NCBI RefSeq assembly: GCF_900113605.1
Contig: NZ_FOPY01000010.1
Location: forward strand, 110,752-174,751
Source of the DNA: Modicisalibacter xianhensis
GTDB taxonomy: Bacteria > Pseudomonadota > Gammaproteobacteria > Pseudomonadales > Halomonadaceae
DNA length: 64,000 nt
Reading direction: 5' to 3'
The notes beneath the pieces are model-generated. The model made no database searches and was not told the DNA's origin. It saw only the letters and a program-made list of their open reading frames with translations. The position numbers and the translations under genes were made by a program. Shown here piece by piece: positions 10,613-19,388 of this stretch. The first letter of the stretch is position 1. The number at the start of each line of letters is the position of its first letter.

Positions 10613-12004
10613 ATGGCAGGATCATCTACCACTTCTATCGATTCGGGGACCGCCAACAGGGTGATAAGCGTCGAGAAAAAAGATGGCTTCAACGTCAAGA
10701 TATCGCGGCGACTGCGTGAGGCAACGTCGCACAAGCTGGATATCTACCTTTTCGTGCCCGGCGAACTGGGCCTGAATACCCATGTCGTGCCGGAAAGCGA
10801 GTTCTATCACAATGCCATTCACGTCAAGCGTACCTATTACAGCGATACGCATCACCTGCCGCTGGTGCATAGCCGTCTGGCCAGCCGCGGCAAGCTGTCC
10901 AGCGAGCAGTACCGTTTGAGCCTCAGCCTGTATGCCTACCAGTACGTGGTCGCCCTGGAAACCTCGACGCGTGAGGTGCTGAACGGCGATGAGGAAACCC
11001 GACTCGAGCAGCTCCAGGAACTGGTCGACCTGGCCCTGGGTATCCTCAAGCGGCTGCGGCGTAACACGCCCAGCGACGATGGCATGCTGCAGTACTATGT
11101 TAACATCGACAATTACCTCTCGTGGGCTACCGAGCAGCGTCTGTTGTCATTGATCGTCAGCCTGCCGCCCGGCGAGGAGTACCAGTCGGTTCGCGAGCGG
11201 TTGCGCGAGATCTGCGAGGCGGAAAGTGCCTACCGCGATGACCAGAACTACAACTCCAGTCATGCCATCCAGGATCCCGAGCGCATGTCCAACAAGATGC
11301 GCCTGTTGCGTCGGCTCATCGAGCATCCGGTCACTCTCGGCGCCCAGGTGCAGGAACTCGGCAAGGGCGAAGAGAAGCTGGTCAAGGGTACGGCCACGGC
11401 GATCGTCATGATCTTCGTCACGTTGCTGGTGTTGCAGGCGAATCATGTGCTCAGTCACCTGACTACCCTGTTCGTGCTCGTGCTGGCGGTCATCTACGCG
11501 CTGCGTGAGGTGTTCAAGGACGACCTGCGCAACACCTTGTGGCGGTGGTTGCGCAAGGGGCGGCCCAAGTGGCGGCGTCACTACTTCGATGCCAATAGTG
11601 GCAAGCTTGTCGGCCGTCAGCTCGAGTGGTTCGACTATCAGCGGGTGCATAAGCTCGATGAAGACATCCTCGCGGTGCGACGGGCCAACGTGACCCAGCG
11701 CGAGGAGATCGTGCTGCACTACGGCAGCAGTTCACGCATGTCCCCGACCCGCTATTTGAGCGGTTACGAAGAAGTCCGTGAAACCCTGCTGCTCGACCTC
11801 GACGTGCTGTCCAGGCTCATGGACAAGGGCGCGCACGATGTCTATCGGCTGGTCGAAGGCGAAGTGGCATGTGAAACGGTCGAGAAGCGCTATCTGGTCA
11901 ACCTGGTGACCCGACAGGCGCAAGGGGAGCGCCAGGCCACGATCCAGCGCTGGAAGATCATCATGAACCGCTCACGGATCATCGAGATCGAAGCGGTAAC
12001 CTAG
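10613..12004 (+). CDS. Uncharacterised membrane protein with two central spans
   Basis: I do not recognise a named family. The product has about 463 residues. The N-terminal two thirds look soluble and mixed alpha/beta (KLDIYLFVPGELGLNTHVV near residue 40). Two close hydrophobic helices lie near residues 260-300 (ATAIVMIFVTLLVLQ and LTTLFVLVLAVIYALREVF), joined by a short turn. A charged basic segment follows (WLRKGRPKWRRHYF), then a C-terminal soluble domain. Both large domains should face the cytoplasm, with a hairpin in the membrane. The start is uncertain: ATG 10613 lacks a clear ribosome site, and GTG 10661 is the main alternative. The gene is divergent from the J-protein operon and shares a 155-base control region with it. 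Confidence 0.7.
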   Translation: MAGSSTTSIDSGTANRVISVEKKDGFNVKISRRLREATSHKLDIYLFVPGELGLNTHVVPESEFYHNAIHVKRTYYSDTHHLPLVHSRLASRGKLSSEQYRLSLSLYAYQYVVALETSTREVLNGDEETRLEQLQELVDLALGILKRLRRNTPSDDGMLQYYVNIDNYLSWATEQRLLSLIVSLPPGEEYQSVRERLREICEAESAYRDDQNYNSSHAIQDPERMSNKMRLLRRLIEHPVTLGAQVQELGKGEEKLVKGTATAIVMIFVTLLVLQANHVLSHLTTLFVLVLAVIYALREVFKDDLRNTLWRWLRKGRPKWRRHYFDANSGKLVGRQLEWFDYQRVHKLDEDILAVRRANVTQREEIVLHYGSSSRMSPTRYLSGYEEVRETLLLDLDVLSRLMDKGAHDVYRLVEGEVACETVEKRYLVNLVTRQAQGERQATIQRWKIIMNRSRIIEIEAVT

Positions 12005-12035
12005 GCCCGCCCGGCGCCCGTAGGCCATGGCGTGC

Positions 12036-12062
12036 TTGACACACGCTCACACCTGCTACGCT
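12036..12062 (+). promoter_or_regulatory. Possible promoter of the csbD-like gene
   Basis: TTGACA at 12036-12041 is followed 15 bases later by TACGCT at 12057-12062, within GCTACGCT. Such a -10 resembles sigma-S promoters, which would suit a stress gene, but the spacing is short. A 7-bp inverted repeat (12068-12074 with 12088-12094) lies in the predicted leader. Confidence 0.35.
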
Positions 12063-12120
12063 GACAAGAGCGAGCGGATTTCTTTTCCTCGCTCAGCCTA
12101 ACAGACCAAGGAGGTGTCTC

Positions 12121-12339
12121 ATGAAGGACTCCAAATCGGACAAGACCGAAGGCATGATCGACCGCGCCGCCGGCAAGGCCAAGGAAGCGCTCGGCAAGGC
12201 GGGCAAGGATCGTGATACCGAAGCCAAGGGCCAGGCTCAGGCCTCGAAAGGCCATGCCAAGCAGGCCAAGGGGGACTTGAAGGATACCCTGAAGTCAGGC
12301 AGCCAGGCCGGTCGGACAGACGATCCGAATCGCAGGTAA
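12121..12339 (+). CDS. CsbD-family stress protein
   Basis: The 72-residue, highly charged, Lys/Ala/Gly/Asp-rich protein shows the CsbD pattern DKTEGMIDRAAGKAKEALGK followed by repeats of KGQAQASKGHAKQAKGDLKD. It has no Cys and no membrane segment and is probably disordered or loosely helical. CsbD-like proteins are general stress proteins of unknown biochemical role, often under stress sigma factors. A strong ribosome site AAGGAGGTG (12108-12115) precedes ATG 12121. The gene appears to be a single unit; a hairpin follows it before the glutaredoxin gene. Confidence 0.85.
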   Translation: MKDSKSDKTEGMIDRAAGKAKEALGKAGKDRDTEAKGQAQASKGHAKQAKGDLKDTLKSGSQAGRTDDPNRR

Positions 12340-12373
12340 AACGTTCGAACGGCGACGGTAACGGCATCGAGCA

Positions 12374-12397
12374 GGGCAGGGCAAGTTGCCCCTGCCC
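12374..12397 (+). terminator. Hairpin between csbD-like gene and glutaredoxin
   Basis: GGGCAGGG (12374-12381) pairs with CCCTGCCC (12390-12397) around an 8-base loop. It lacks a T-run and sits just before the glutaredoxin ribosome site, so it could end the first transcript or modulate the second. Confidence 0.45.
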
Positions 12398-12418
12398 TTG
12401 GCAAGGATGGAAAAGCTC

Positions 12419-12739
12419 ATGTTTGGACATAAGGCGAAGGAGCGCTCACCCGAGCAGCAGGCCGAGTTGGACAGGCAGTGTCAGGGCTTGGCGCTTTATC
12501 AGACACAATCCTGCCCGTTCTGCGTCAAGGTACGCCGGGAAATCGACCGGCTGAAGTTGCCTATCGAGTTACGCGACGTGGCTCGCAATCCCGAGTATCG
12601 CAGGGAGCAGATCGATAGCACCGGACGCGGCACGGTACCTTGCCTGAAAATTACCGACGAGCAGGGCAAGGCAACGTGGATGTACGAGTCCGAGGATATC
12701 AATCGGTATCTGCGGCGTCGTTTCGAATCAACGGATTGA
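12419..12739 (+). CDS. Glutaredoxin-domain protein
   Basis: The product has 106 residues with a thioredoxin fold. The dithiol active site CPFC is in LYQTQSCPFCVKVRREIDRL (near residue 33), the cis-Pro loop is TVPCLKI, and a YESEDINRYLRRRF helix closes the fold, as in glutaredoxins. It should reduce disulfides or glutathionylated proteins using glutathione in the cytoplasm. The N-terminus has about 25 charged residues before the fold. ATG 12419 was chosen for the AAGGA at 12403-12407; ATG 12407 would overlap that site. Confidence 0.87.
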   Translation: MFGHKAKERSPEQQAELDRQCQGLALYQTQSCPFCVKVRREIDRLKLPIELRDVARNPEYRREQIDSTGRGTVPCLKITDEQGKATWMYESEDINRYLRRRFESTD

Positions 12740-13079
12740 GATAGGCTTGGCCATCGGGCAGGCGATGGTCAAGCTGCATGGGTTGAACTGCAGCCCACTG
12801 AAAGTCAATAGCTTCCCTCCCTTTCAGGTCTTTGTTTGACCTGCGACAAAACGCCCCTTTTTGTGTCGCACCGATTACGCGACAATTCGCCGCTCTCTCG
12901 ATTTGGCGGCCTCATCCCTTCTTCTCATGACGAAGCGGGCCGCTCAAAAGGCGTGTTCACGTGTCGGGACGCGTCACTCGAGTGAACTCTCGTACGGGTG
13001 TCGCCAGGAAGGCGGAACAGCATCCGATCCCTGATAAGTCAACTTATTATCCTGCTATTCATTAGCCTGGGTGTATTAG
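12740..13079. promoter_or_regulatory. Regulatory region upstream of the cyo operon
   Basis: These 340 bases hold no credible gene. The first part carries a hairpin closing the glutaredoxin unit (12746-12756 with 12763-12773, one G-U pair, no T-run). The middle carries GCGACA-type repeats, described separately. Further on are a perfect 12-bp palindrome at 12974-12985 (TCACTCGAGTGA) and GTTCAC/GTGAAC arms at about 12953-12987. An AT-rich stretch with TATTAT at 13045-13050 may be a -10 element for cyoA, but I see no good -35 partner. Confidence 0.6.
12842..12884 (+). promoter_or_regulatory. GCGACA repeat cluster, possible RegA/PrrA/RoxR-type operator
   Basis: TGCGACA (12842-12848) forms a perfect inverted repeat with TGTCGCA (12864-12870), and CGCGACA follows at 12878-12884. 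GCGNC half-sites with variable spacing are typical of RegA/PrrA/RoxR redox response regulators, which control terminal oxidase genes in several proteobacteria. No such regulator is encoded in the window, so the assignment is inference. A TTGACC at 12836-12841 next to the repeats could be a -35 element. Confidence 0.4.
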
Positions 13080-14075
13080 ATGGCCACTTCCATGCCTGAA
13101 CGAAGCCGTAGGGTGAGGATAAGAAACCTCATTTTTTTCAAAGCGTTGCCATTGTTGATCCTGCCGCTGCTGTTGAGTGGCTGCAGCATGGCGTTGATGG
13201 ATCCCAAAGGGGAAGTTGGCAGTGAGATCAAGTCGCTGATCATCACTGCCTTCTGGCTGATGATGATCGTGGTCGTCCCGGTCATCGTGATGACTTTCCT
13301 GTTCGCCTGGCGTTACCGCAACACCAACTACAAGGCCAAGTACACACCGAACTGGGCCCACTCCAACGTCATCGAGGCGATCGTCTGGTTCGTGCCGCTG
13401 GTGATCATTGCCTTCCTGGCGCTCATCACCTGGCAGACCTCCCACTCGCTCAATCCCAATGTGCCGATCGAGGCCGAAGAGGGTGTCGAGCCGATGGAAA
13501 TCGACGTGGTCGCGCTCGATTGGAAATGGCTGTTCATCTATCCCGACCTGGGTATTGCCAGCGTCAATGAAGTCGCGTTCCCGGTCGACACGCCGGTGAA
13601 CTTCAATATCACCTCGGGTACGGTGATGAACTCGTTCATGATTCCGCGCCTGGGCAGTCAGCTCTACGCCATGGCCGGCATGGACAACGATCTTAACCTG
13701 ATCGCCGGAGAAGAGGGCGTTTATCCCGGTCGTTCCACCAACTACAGCGGTGCCGGCTTCTCGGAGATGATCTTCAAGGCGCATGTCACCTCGCAGGATG
13801 AGTTCGAAGCCTGGGTCGAGAAGGTGCGTCAGGCGCCTGAGACGCTCTCCTTCGAGCAAGGCTATGAGGAACTCGCCGCACCGACCATCGACCATCCGGT
13901 CGAGTATTTCTCGAGCGTACCGGCCGAGCTCTACGACAACATCGTTCAGAGCTTCAAGAACGGCACGGCCGTCCAGCCGGGACATACCGGCGGTCATGGC
14001 GGACAGCATGCGGCGGAAAGTGCCGGACATGATGAAGGGCATGACGTAGCCATGAGCGCAGAGGTAGCGGAGTAA
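13080..14075 (+). CDS. cyoA: Cytochrome bo-type ubiquinol oxidase subunit II
   Basis: This 331-residue lipoprotein has a signal peptide with lipobox LLSGC (Cys near residue 35), two membrane helices (about 55-80 and 97-118), and a periplasmic cupredoxin domain with [18 protein letters not shown]. The Cys/His ligands of the CuA centre of cytochrome c oxidases are missing: the equivalent loop reads [16 protein letters not shown]. It is therefore a quinol oxidase subunit. A C-terminal tail rich in His, Gly and Glu follows. It is the first gene of a cyoABCDE operon in the E. coli order. The ribosome site is weak. ATG 13080 was kept because it precedes the signal peptide; ATG 13092 is possible. 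Confidence 0.95.
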   Translation: MATSMPERSRRVRIRNLIFFKALPLLILPLLLSGCSMALMDPKGEVGSEIKSLIITAFWLMMIVVVPVIVMTFLFAWRYRNTNYKAKYTPNWAHSNVIEAIVWFVPLVIIAFLALITWQTSHSLNPNVPIEAEEGVEPMEIDVVALDWKWLFIYPDLGIASVNEVAFPVDTPVNFNITSGTVMNSFMIPRLGSQLYAMAGMDNDLNLIAGEEGVYPGRSTNYSGAGFSEMIFKAHVTSQDEFEAWVEKVRQAPETLSFEQGYEELAAPTIDHPVEYFSSVPAELYDNIVQSFKNGTAVQPGHTGGHGGQHAAESAGHDEGHDVAMSAEVAE

Positions 14076-14080
14076 CAGTT

Positions 14081-16114
14081 ATGTTCGGAAAATTAAATTG
14101 GGATGTGATCCCTTACCATGATCCCATCATCATGGTAGTGGTCGCGGGTATGGCCGTGATCATTGCCGGGCTCGTCGGTTGGATCACCTACAGCAAGAAC
14201 TGGGGCTACTTGTGGAAGGAGTGGATCACCTCCGTCGATCACAAGAAGCTCGGTATCATGTATTTCCTCGTCGCTCTGGTGATGCTGATCCGTGGCTTTG
14301 CCGATGCGCTCATGATGCGATCTCAGCAGGCGGCCATGGCTGTCGGCAGCCCGGAAGGCTATCTGCCGCCCGAGCACTATGACCAGATCTTCACCGCCCA
14401 TGGCGTGATCATGATCTTCTTCGTGGCCATGCCCATGGTCATAGGCCTGATGAACCTGGTCGTGCCGCTGCAGATCGGTGCACGCGACGTGGCCTACCCG
14501 TTCTTGAACAACCTGAGCTTCTGGCTGTTCGCTGCGGGTGTCATCCTGATCAACGTTTCCCTGTTCGTCGGTGAGTTCGCCAAAACCGGCTGGCTGGCCT
14601 ATGCGCCGCTGTCGGGTATCGATTACAGTCCGGGCGTGGGTGTCGATTACTGGATATGGGCACTACAGATATCGGGGATAGGTACGACCCTGACCGGTAT
14701 CAACTTCTTCGTGACGATCCTCAAGATGCGCACCAAGGGCATGACCCTGTTCCGCATGCCGATCTTCACCTGGACCTCGTTCTGCGCCAACATCCTGATC
14801 ATCGCCTCGTTTCCGATTCTCACGGCAACCATCGCGCTGCTGACGCTGGATCGTTACCTGGGCACGCACTTCTTCACCAATGATCTGGGCGGCAACCAGA
14901 TGATGTACGTCAACCTCATCTGGGCCTGGGGCCATCCCGAGGTGTACATCCTGATCCTGCCGGCATTCGGCGTGTTCTCCGAGGTCATCGCGACCTTCGC
15001 CAAGAAGCGCCTGTTCGGCTACCACACCATGGTGTGGGCGACGATGGCGATCTCTTTCCTGGCCTTCATCGTCTGGCTGCACCACTTCTTCACCATGGGC
15101 GCGGGTGCCAACGTCAATGCCTTCTTCGGCATCGCGACGATGATCATCGCCATTCCCACCGGGGTTAAGATCTTCAACTGGCTGTTCACCATGTATCGTG
15201 GCCGTCTGGAGTTCACCTCGCCGGTGCTGTGGACGCTGGGCTTTATCATCACCTTTACCTTGGGTGGCATGACCGGGGTGATGCTGGCGGTACCGGCAGC
15301 CAACTTCGTGCTGCACAACAGCCTGTTCGTCATCGCGCACTTCCACAACGTCATCATTGGTGGTGTGGTGTTCGGTATGCTGGCGGGCCTGACCTTCTGG
15401 TTCCCCAAGGCGTTCGGCTTCAAGCTGGACGAGAAGTGGGGCAAGCGCTCCTTCTGGTGCTGGATCGTCGGTTTCTTCGTGGCCTTCTCGCCGCTATATG
15501 TGCTGAGCTTCTACGGCGCGGTGCGCCGCATGCAGTCCTATGACAATCCCGAGTACCACGTCTGGATGCTGATCGCCTGGGTAGGTGCCGTCATTATCCT
15601 GCTGGGCATCGCCTGTACCGTGATCCAGTTCGTCGTCAGCTATCGCAACCGCGAACAACTGGCCGACGTGACCGGCGATCCGTGGGACGGACGTACCCTG
15701 GAGTGGGCGACCTCGTCACCTGCGCCGTTCTACAACTTCGCGCATCTGCCGGAAGTGAAGTCCATCGACGCCTTCTGGGAAATGAAGCAGGCCGGCGAGT
15801 TCGAGACCTCAAAGCCGCCGTACAAGGACATTCACATGCCCAAGTACACGGCCGCCGGTCCGATCATCAGCCTGTTCGCGACCATCCTCGGTTTTGCACT
15901 GGTGTGGCATATCTGGTGGCTGGCCATTGCCAGTGCCTTGGGTGTCTTCGTCAGTTTCCTGGCACGCGTCTTCAACGATGACATCGACTACTACGTGCCT
16001 GCTGCGGAAGTCGAGCGCATCGAGAATGCGCACCACAAGCGTCTCGCCGAAGCCAATAAGCAGCATAATGTGCGTGGCAACGTACAGGTCGGAAATCTGG
16101 GGGTGCAGTCGTAA
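14081..16114 (+). CDS. cyoB: Cytochrome bo-type ubiquinol oxidase subunit I
   Basis: The 677-residue catalytic subunit carries the low-spin haem, the high-spin haem and CuB in the inner membrane; it reduces oxygen with quinol electrons and pumps protons. The core is plain: [17 protein letters not shown] with the CuB His and cross-linked Tyr, [20 protein letters not shown] with the two CuB His, and the haem-ligand His pair in [13 protein letters not shown]. About 15 membrane helices are predicted, and the length matches E. coli CyoB. It starts 5 bases after cyoA and ends overlapping the cyoC start by one base. Confidence 0.97.
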   Translation: MFGKLNWDVIPYHDPIIMVVVAGMAVIIAGLVGWITYSKNWGYLWKEWITSVDHKKLGIMYFLVALVMLIRGFADALMMRSQQAAMAVGSPEGYLPPEHYDQIFTAHGVIMIFFVAMPMVIGLMNLVVPLQIGARDVAYPFLNNLSFWLFAAGVILINVSLFVGEFAKTGWLAYAPLSGIDYSPGVGVDYWIWALQISGIGTTLTGINFFVTILKMRTKGMTLFRMPIFTWTSFCANILIIASFPILTATIALLTLDRYLGTHFFTNDLGGNQMMYVNLIWAWGHPEVYILILPAFGVFSEVIATFAKKRLFGYHTMVWATMAISFLAFIVWLHHFFTMGAGANVNAFFGIATMIIAIPTGVKIFNWLFTMYRGRLEFTSPVLWTLGFIITFTLGGMTGVMLAVPAANFVLHNSLFVIAHFHNVIIGGVVFGMLAGLTFWFPKAFGFKLDEKWGKRSFWCWIVGFFVAFSPLYVLSFYGAVRRMQSYDNPEYHVWMLIAWVGAVIILLGIACTVIQFVVSYRNREQLADVTGDPWDGRTLEWATSSPAPFYNFAHLPEVKSIDAFWEMKQAGEFETSKPPYKDIHMPKYTAAGPIISLFATILGFALVWHIWWLAIASALGVFVSFLARVFNDDIDYYVPAAEVERIENAHHKRLAEANKQHNVRGNVQVGNLGVQS

Positions 16115-16767
16115 TGGCTACCGATACTATTGGCAACCGCATCGTTGAGCCGAGCGATCACGGACGCGATCAGGGCCACGACATGCACGCCCATGAGCAC
16201 GACCATCACGATGCCGGCGGCATGAAGGTGTTCGGCTTCTGGGTCTACCTGATGAGCGACCTGATCATCTTCGGGACGCTGTTCGCCACCTATGCCGTGC
16301 TCGTCGGGGGCACGGCGGATGGTCCGACGCCGGGTGAGATCTTCGATCTGCCGCTTATCATGGCCGGCACATTCTTCCTGCTGTTCAGCAGTTTCACCTA
16401 CGGCATGGCCGTGCTGGCCATGAACGACAATCGTGTCGGTCAGCTCAAGGCCTGGTTGTGGGTCACTTTTCTGCTGGGTGCCGGCTTCATCGGGCTGGAA
16501 CTCTACGAGTTCCAGCATCTGATCCACGAAGGCTACGGCCCGGATCGCAGTGCCTTCCTGTCGGCCTTCTTCACGCTGGTCGGCACACACGGCCTGCACG
16601 TGTTCTTCGGCATGGTCTGGATGCTGGTGATGCTGGTCCAGCTTCAGACCAAGGGCCTTAACGACATGACTCGGCCACGCATCATGTGCCTGAGCCTGTT
16701 CTGGCACTTCCTGGATATCGTCTGGATCTGCGTGTTCACCTTCGTCTACCTCATGGGAGCCATGTGA
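16114..16767 (+). CDS. cyoC: Cytochrome bo-type ubiquinol oxidase subunit III
   Basis: The 217-residue subunit has five membrane helices and a short His-rich N-terminal region ([12 protein letters not shown]). Family motifs include [20 protein letters not shown] and [14 protein letters not shown]. It stabilises subunit I. Its ATG overlaps the cyoB stop codon (TAATG), so translation is coupled. Confidence 0.95.
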   Translation: MATDTIGNRIVEPSDHGRDQGHDMHAHEHDHHDAGGMKVFGFWVYLMSDLIIFGTLFATYAVLVGGTADGPTPGEIFDLPLIMAGTFFLLFSSFTYGMAVLAMNDNRVGQLKAWLWVTFLLGAGFIGLELYEFQHLIHEGYGPDRSAFLSAFFTLVGTHGLHVFFGMVWMLVMLVQLQTKGLNDMTRPRIMCLSLFWHFLDIVWICVFTFVYLMGAM

Positions 16768-16768
16768 C

Positions 16769-17101
16769 ATGAGCGGTTCACACTCTAGCCACGGTGAGGC
16801 CAGCCACGGCAGCGTCAAGTCCTATGTGATCGGCCTGATCCTGTCCATCGTCCTGACCATCGTCGCGTTCGGCATGGTCATGACCGGGGCATTCAGTACG
16901 CTGACCACGGTAATCGTGATCGTTGCTGCGGCGGTACTTCAGCTTCTCGTGCAGTTGGTCATGTTCCTGCACATGAACACCAAGGCCGATGAAGGCTGGA
17001 ATCTGATGTCGTTCGTTTTCACGGTCAAGATTCTGGTGCTGGTCATTGGCGGTTCGCTGTGGATCATGCATAACCTGCACATGAACATGATGCTCGACTA
17101 A
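16769..17101 (+). CDS. cyoD: Cytochrome bo-type ubiquinol oxidase subunit IV
   Basis: The 110-residue protein has three membrane helices (about 17-40, 45-70 and 80-103) and a Ser/His-rich N-terminus. [18 protein letters not shown] is the typical subunit IV loop. It assists assembly of the CuB site in the E. coli enzyme. It starts one base after the cyoC stop. Confidence 0.94.
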   Translation: MSGSHSSHGEASHGSVKSYVIGLILSIVLTIVAFGMVMTGAFSTLTTVIVIVAAAVLQLLVQLVMFLHMNTKADEGWNLMSFVFTVKILVLVIGGSLWIMHNLHMNMMLD

Positions 17102-17113
17102 GCGGGCGAGGCG

Positions 17114-18037
17114 ATGATCAAGCTCTATCTGAACCTGACCAAGCCGGGAATCATCTTCGGTAACCTGATTTCCGTGACGGGCGGCTACTTTCTGGCCGCC
17201 CGGGGGGAGTTCGATCTCCCCCTGTTTCTCGCTACGCTGGCCGGGGTCGCGTTGGTAATCGCTTCCGGCTGCGTGTTCAACAACGTCATCGACCGCGATA
17301 TCGACGTCAAGATGGAGCGTACCCGCAACCGGGCCTTGGCCCGGGGGCTGGTGTCACCACGCATCGCGCTGGCCTATGCCACGGCATTGGGGCTGGCCGG
17401 GTTCGCGCTGCTCTATTGGGGCGCAAACCCGCTGGCGGCTTTGTTCGCCGTGCTGGGTTTCTTCGTCTATGTCGTGCTCTACAGCCTCTACCTGAAGCGC
17501 AATTCGGTCTATGGCACGCTGGTTGGCAGCCTGTCCGGGGCGACACCGCCGGTGATCGGCTACTGCGCAGCCAGTGGCCAGTTCGACATGGGAGGCGCGA
17601 TTCTGCTGCTGATCTTCAGTCTCTGGCAGATGCCGCATTCCTACGCGATCGCGATCTTCCGCTTCAACGATTACCGTGCAGCATCGATTCCGGTGCTGCC
17701 GGTGAAGAAGGGGATCGCCGCGGCGAAGCGCTCCATCGTGCTGTACATCGTGGCGTTCATGGCGGCGGCGTTGGCACTGTCACTGCTGGGATATGCCGGC
17801 TACGGTTATTTTGCCGTCGCGGCGACGATGAGCCTGTATTGGCTCTACCTCGCCTCGCTGGGCTATCGCAAGAGCGACGACAATGCCTGGGCGAAGAAGC
17901 AGTTTGCCTTCTCGATCGTCATGATCACCGCGCTCAGCGTGATGATGGCGGTGGACTTCCAGGGAGAGCCGGCAACCATGCTGGCCGATGCCCAGCCGCA
18001 GATCGATAGCTTCCTGCGCGCCAGCCTGTCGCTGTAG
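17114..18037 (+). CDS. cyoE: Protohaem IX farnesyltransferase (haem O synthase)
   Basis: The 307-residue UbiA-family prenyltransferase is a multi-span membrane enzyme that adds a farnesyl group to haem B to give the haem O used by subunit I. The first Asp-rich motif is [18 protein letters not shown] (near residue 60), and the second conserved loop is [37 protein letters not shown] opens the protein as usual. It is the last gene of the cyo operon and ends before a terminator hairpin. Confidence 0.95.
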   Translation: MIKLYLNLTKPGIIFGNLISVTGGYFLAARGEFDLPLFLATLAGVALVIASGCVFNNVIDRDIDVKMERTRNRALARGLVSPRIALAYATALGLAGFALLYWGANPLAALFAVLGFFVYVVLYSLYLKRNSVYGTLVGSLSGATPPVIGYCAASGQFDMGGAILLLIFSLWQMPHSYAIAIFRFNDYRAASIPVLPVKKGIAAAKRSIVLYIVAFMAAALALSLLGYAGYGYFAVAATMSLYWLYLASLGYRKSDDNAWAKKQFAFSIVMITALSVMMAVDFQGEPATMLADAQPQIDSFLRASLSL

Positions 18038-18084
18038 AAAGGCAGGAACAGCGCGGAAGGTGTTACTGGCGTCCTTGCCGAATC

Positions 18085-18118
18085 AACGCCCTGGCCTGTC
18101 GGTCAGGGCGTTTCTCGT
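18085..18118. terminator. Terminator between cyoE and the aminotransferase gene
   Basis: AACGCCCTG (18085-18093) pairs with CAGGGCGTT (18104-18112), followed by TCTCGTT on the plus strand. It lies between convergent genes and probably serves both. Confidence 0.7.
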
Positions 18119-18125
18119 TGCAGGC

Positions 18126-19250
18126 TCAGGAAGGCAGGTTGTCGAGAGTATGCGCCAATGTCTCGACGCTGCGATCGACATGATGAAGCTTGTCGAGACC
18201 GAACAGGCCGATACGGAAGGTCTGAAAATCCTGGCCCTCGTCACACATCAGCGGTACGCCGGCTGCGACCTGCAGGCCGGCCTGGGCGAACCGGGCAGCA
18301 AGCCCAGCGTCGTCGGTATAGCTGACCACCACGCCAGGTGCCTGAAAGCCTTCCGCGGCCACGCTGCGGAACCCCCGTTCGCTTAGCAGGGTGCGCACCC
18401 GGTCGCCGAGCAATTGCTGTTCGGCACGCACCTCGGCGAAGCCATAGGCTTCGGTCTCGCGCATGATGTCGCGCAGCCGGGTCAACCCGTCAGTGGGCAT
18501 GGTGGCATGGTAGGCATGGCCACCACGCTCGTAGGCCTGCATGATCGATAGCCACTTGCGCAGGTCGGCTGCGAAGCTGGTGCTGGTGGTCGTTTCGATA
18601 CGTTCGAGCGCGCGTGCACTCAGCATGACCATGGCGCAACAAGGAGAGGCGCTCCACCCCTTCTGCGGTGCACTGATCAGCACGTCGACGCCGATATCCT
18701 GCATGTCCACCCACAGCGTGCCTGAGGCGATACAGTCGAGCACGAACAGACCGCCGACATCGTGCGTGGCCTGGGCCACGCGACGCAGATAGTCGTCAGG
18801 CAGCAGCATACCCGATGCGGTTTCCACGTGAGGGGCGAAGACCAGGGCCGGCCGCTGTTCCTCGATCGTGGCGACCACCTCGTCGATAGGGGGCGGGGCG
18901 TAGGGTGCCTGCGGGCCGCTGCCCACGGGCCGGGCCTTGAGTACCGTTTCCCGGGAAAGTATGCCGCCCATCTCGAAGATCTGCGTCCAGCGGTAGCTGA
19001 ACCAGCCGTTGCGAATCACCAGGCAGGGCTGGCCGGTGGCGAACTGGCGGGCGACCGCCTCCATGCCGAAGGTGCCGCTACCCGGAACGATGACTGCCGC
19101 ATCGGCGTGATAGACCTGCTTGAGTGTACGGGATAGGTCCCGCATCACGCTCTGGAACGCCTGTGACATGTGGTTGAGTGAACGATCCGTGTAGACCACG
19201 GAATATTCGAGCAGACCGTCTGGGTCCACGTCGGGCAGCAGGCCAGGCAT
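18126..19250 (-). CDS. Class V (PLP) aminotransferase, alanine-glyoxylate/serine-pyruvate type
   Basis: The 374-residue fold type I enzyme has a PLP lysine in ISAPQKGWSASPCCAMV (near residue 200), a phosphate-binding region at VPGSGTFGMEAVARQF, and a PLP Asp in GGLFVLDCIASGTLWVDM. The closest functional groups are alanine-glyoxylate, serine-pyruvate and related small-substrate transaminases; substrate cannot be read from the sequence. ATG 19250 follows AAGGAGAT on the minus strand, which decides it against an upstream ATG at 19280. The gene stands alone, converging on the cyo operon and upstream of the chemoreceptor in the same direction but 138 bases away. Confidence 0.85.
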   Translation of the reverse strand: MPGLLPDVDPDGLLEYSVVYTDRSLNHMSQAFQSVMRDLSRTLKQVYHADAAVIVPGSGTFGMEAVARQFATGQPCLVIRNGWFSYRWTQIFEMGGILSRETVLKARPVGSGPQAPYAPPPIDEVVATIEEQRPALVFAPHVETASGMLLPDDYLRRVAQATHDVGGLFVLDCIASGTLWVDMQDIGVDVLISAPQKGWSASPCCAMVMLSARALERIETTTSTSFAADLRKWLSIMQAYERGGHAYHATMPTDGLTRLRDIMRETEAYGFAEVRAEQQLLGDRVRTLLSERGFRSVAAEGFQAPGVVVSYTDDAGLAARFAQAGLQVAAGVPLMCDEGQDFQTFRIGLFGLDKLHHVDRSVETLAHTLDNLPS

Positions 19251-19388
19251 AGCCGCTATCTCCTTATTCTCTGTATACAAAGCTTGAGGATATTCGTTAC
19301 AGAGAGCGCCGGCCAGTCCTGCATGACAGAGGCACGGTCAGGCAAAGGGAGGGGAGTGCCGGGCGAAGCCCGCCCGGCAAGTCAGGCA

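Noticed and set aside
12836..12864. TTGACC with a -10 near 12859 as the cyo promoter
   Set aside because: At 17-base spacing the -10 hexamer would be TTTTGT, a poor match, and it overlaps the inverted repeat. I list the repeats as an operator instead.
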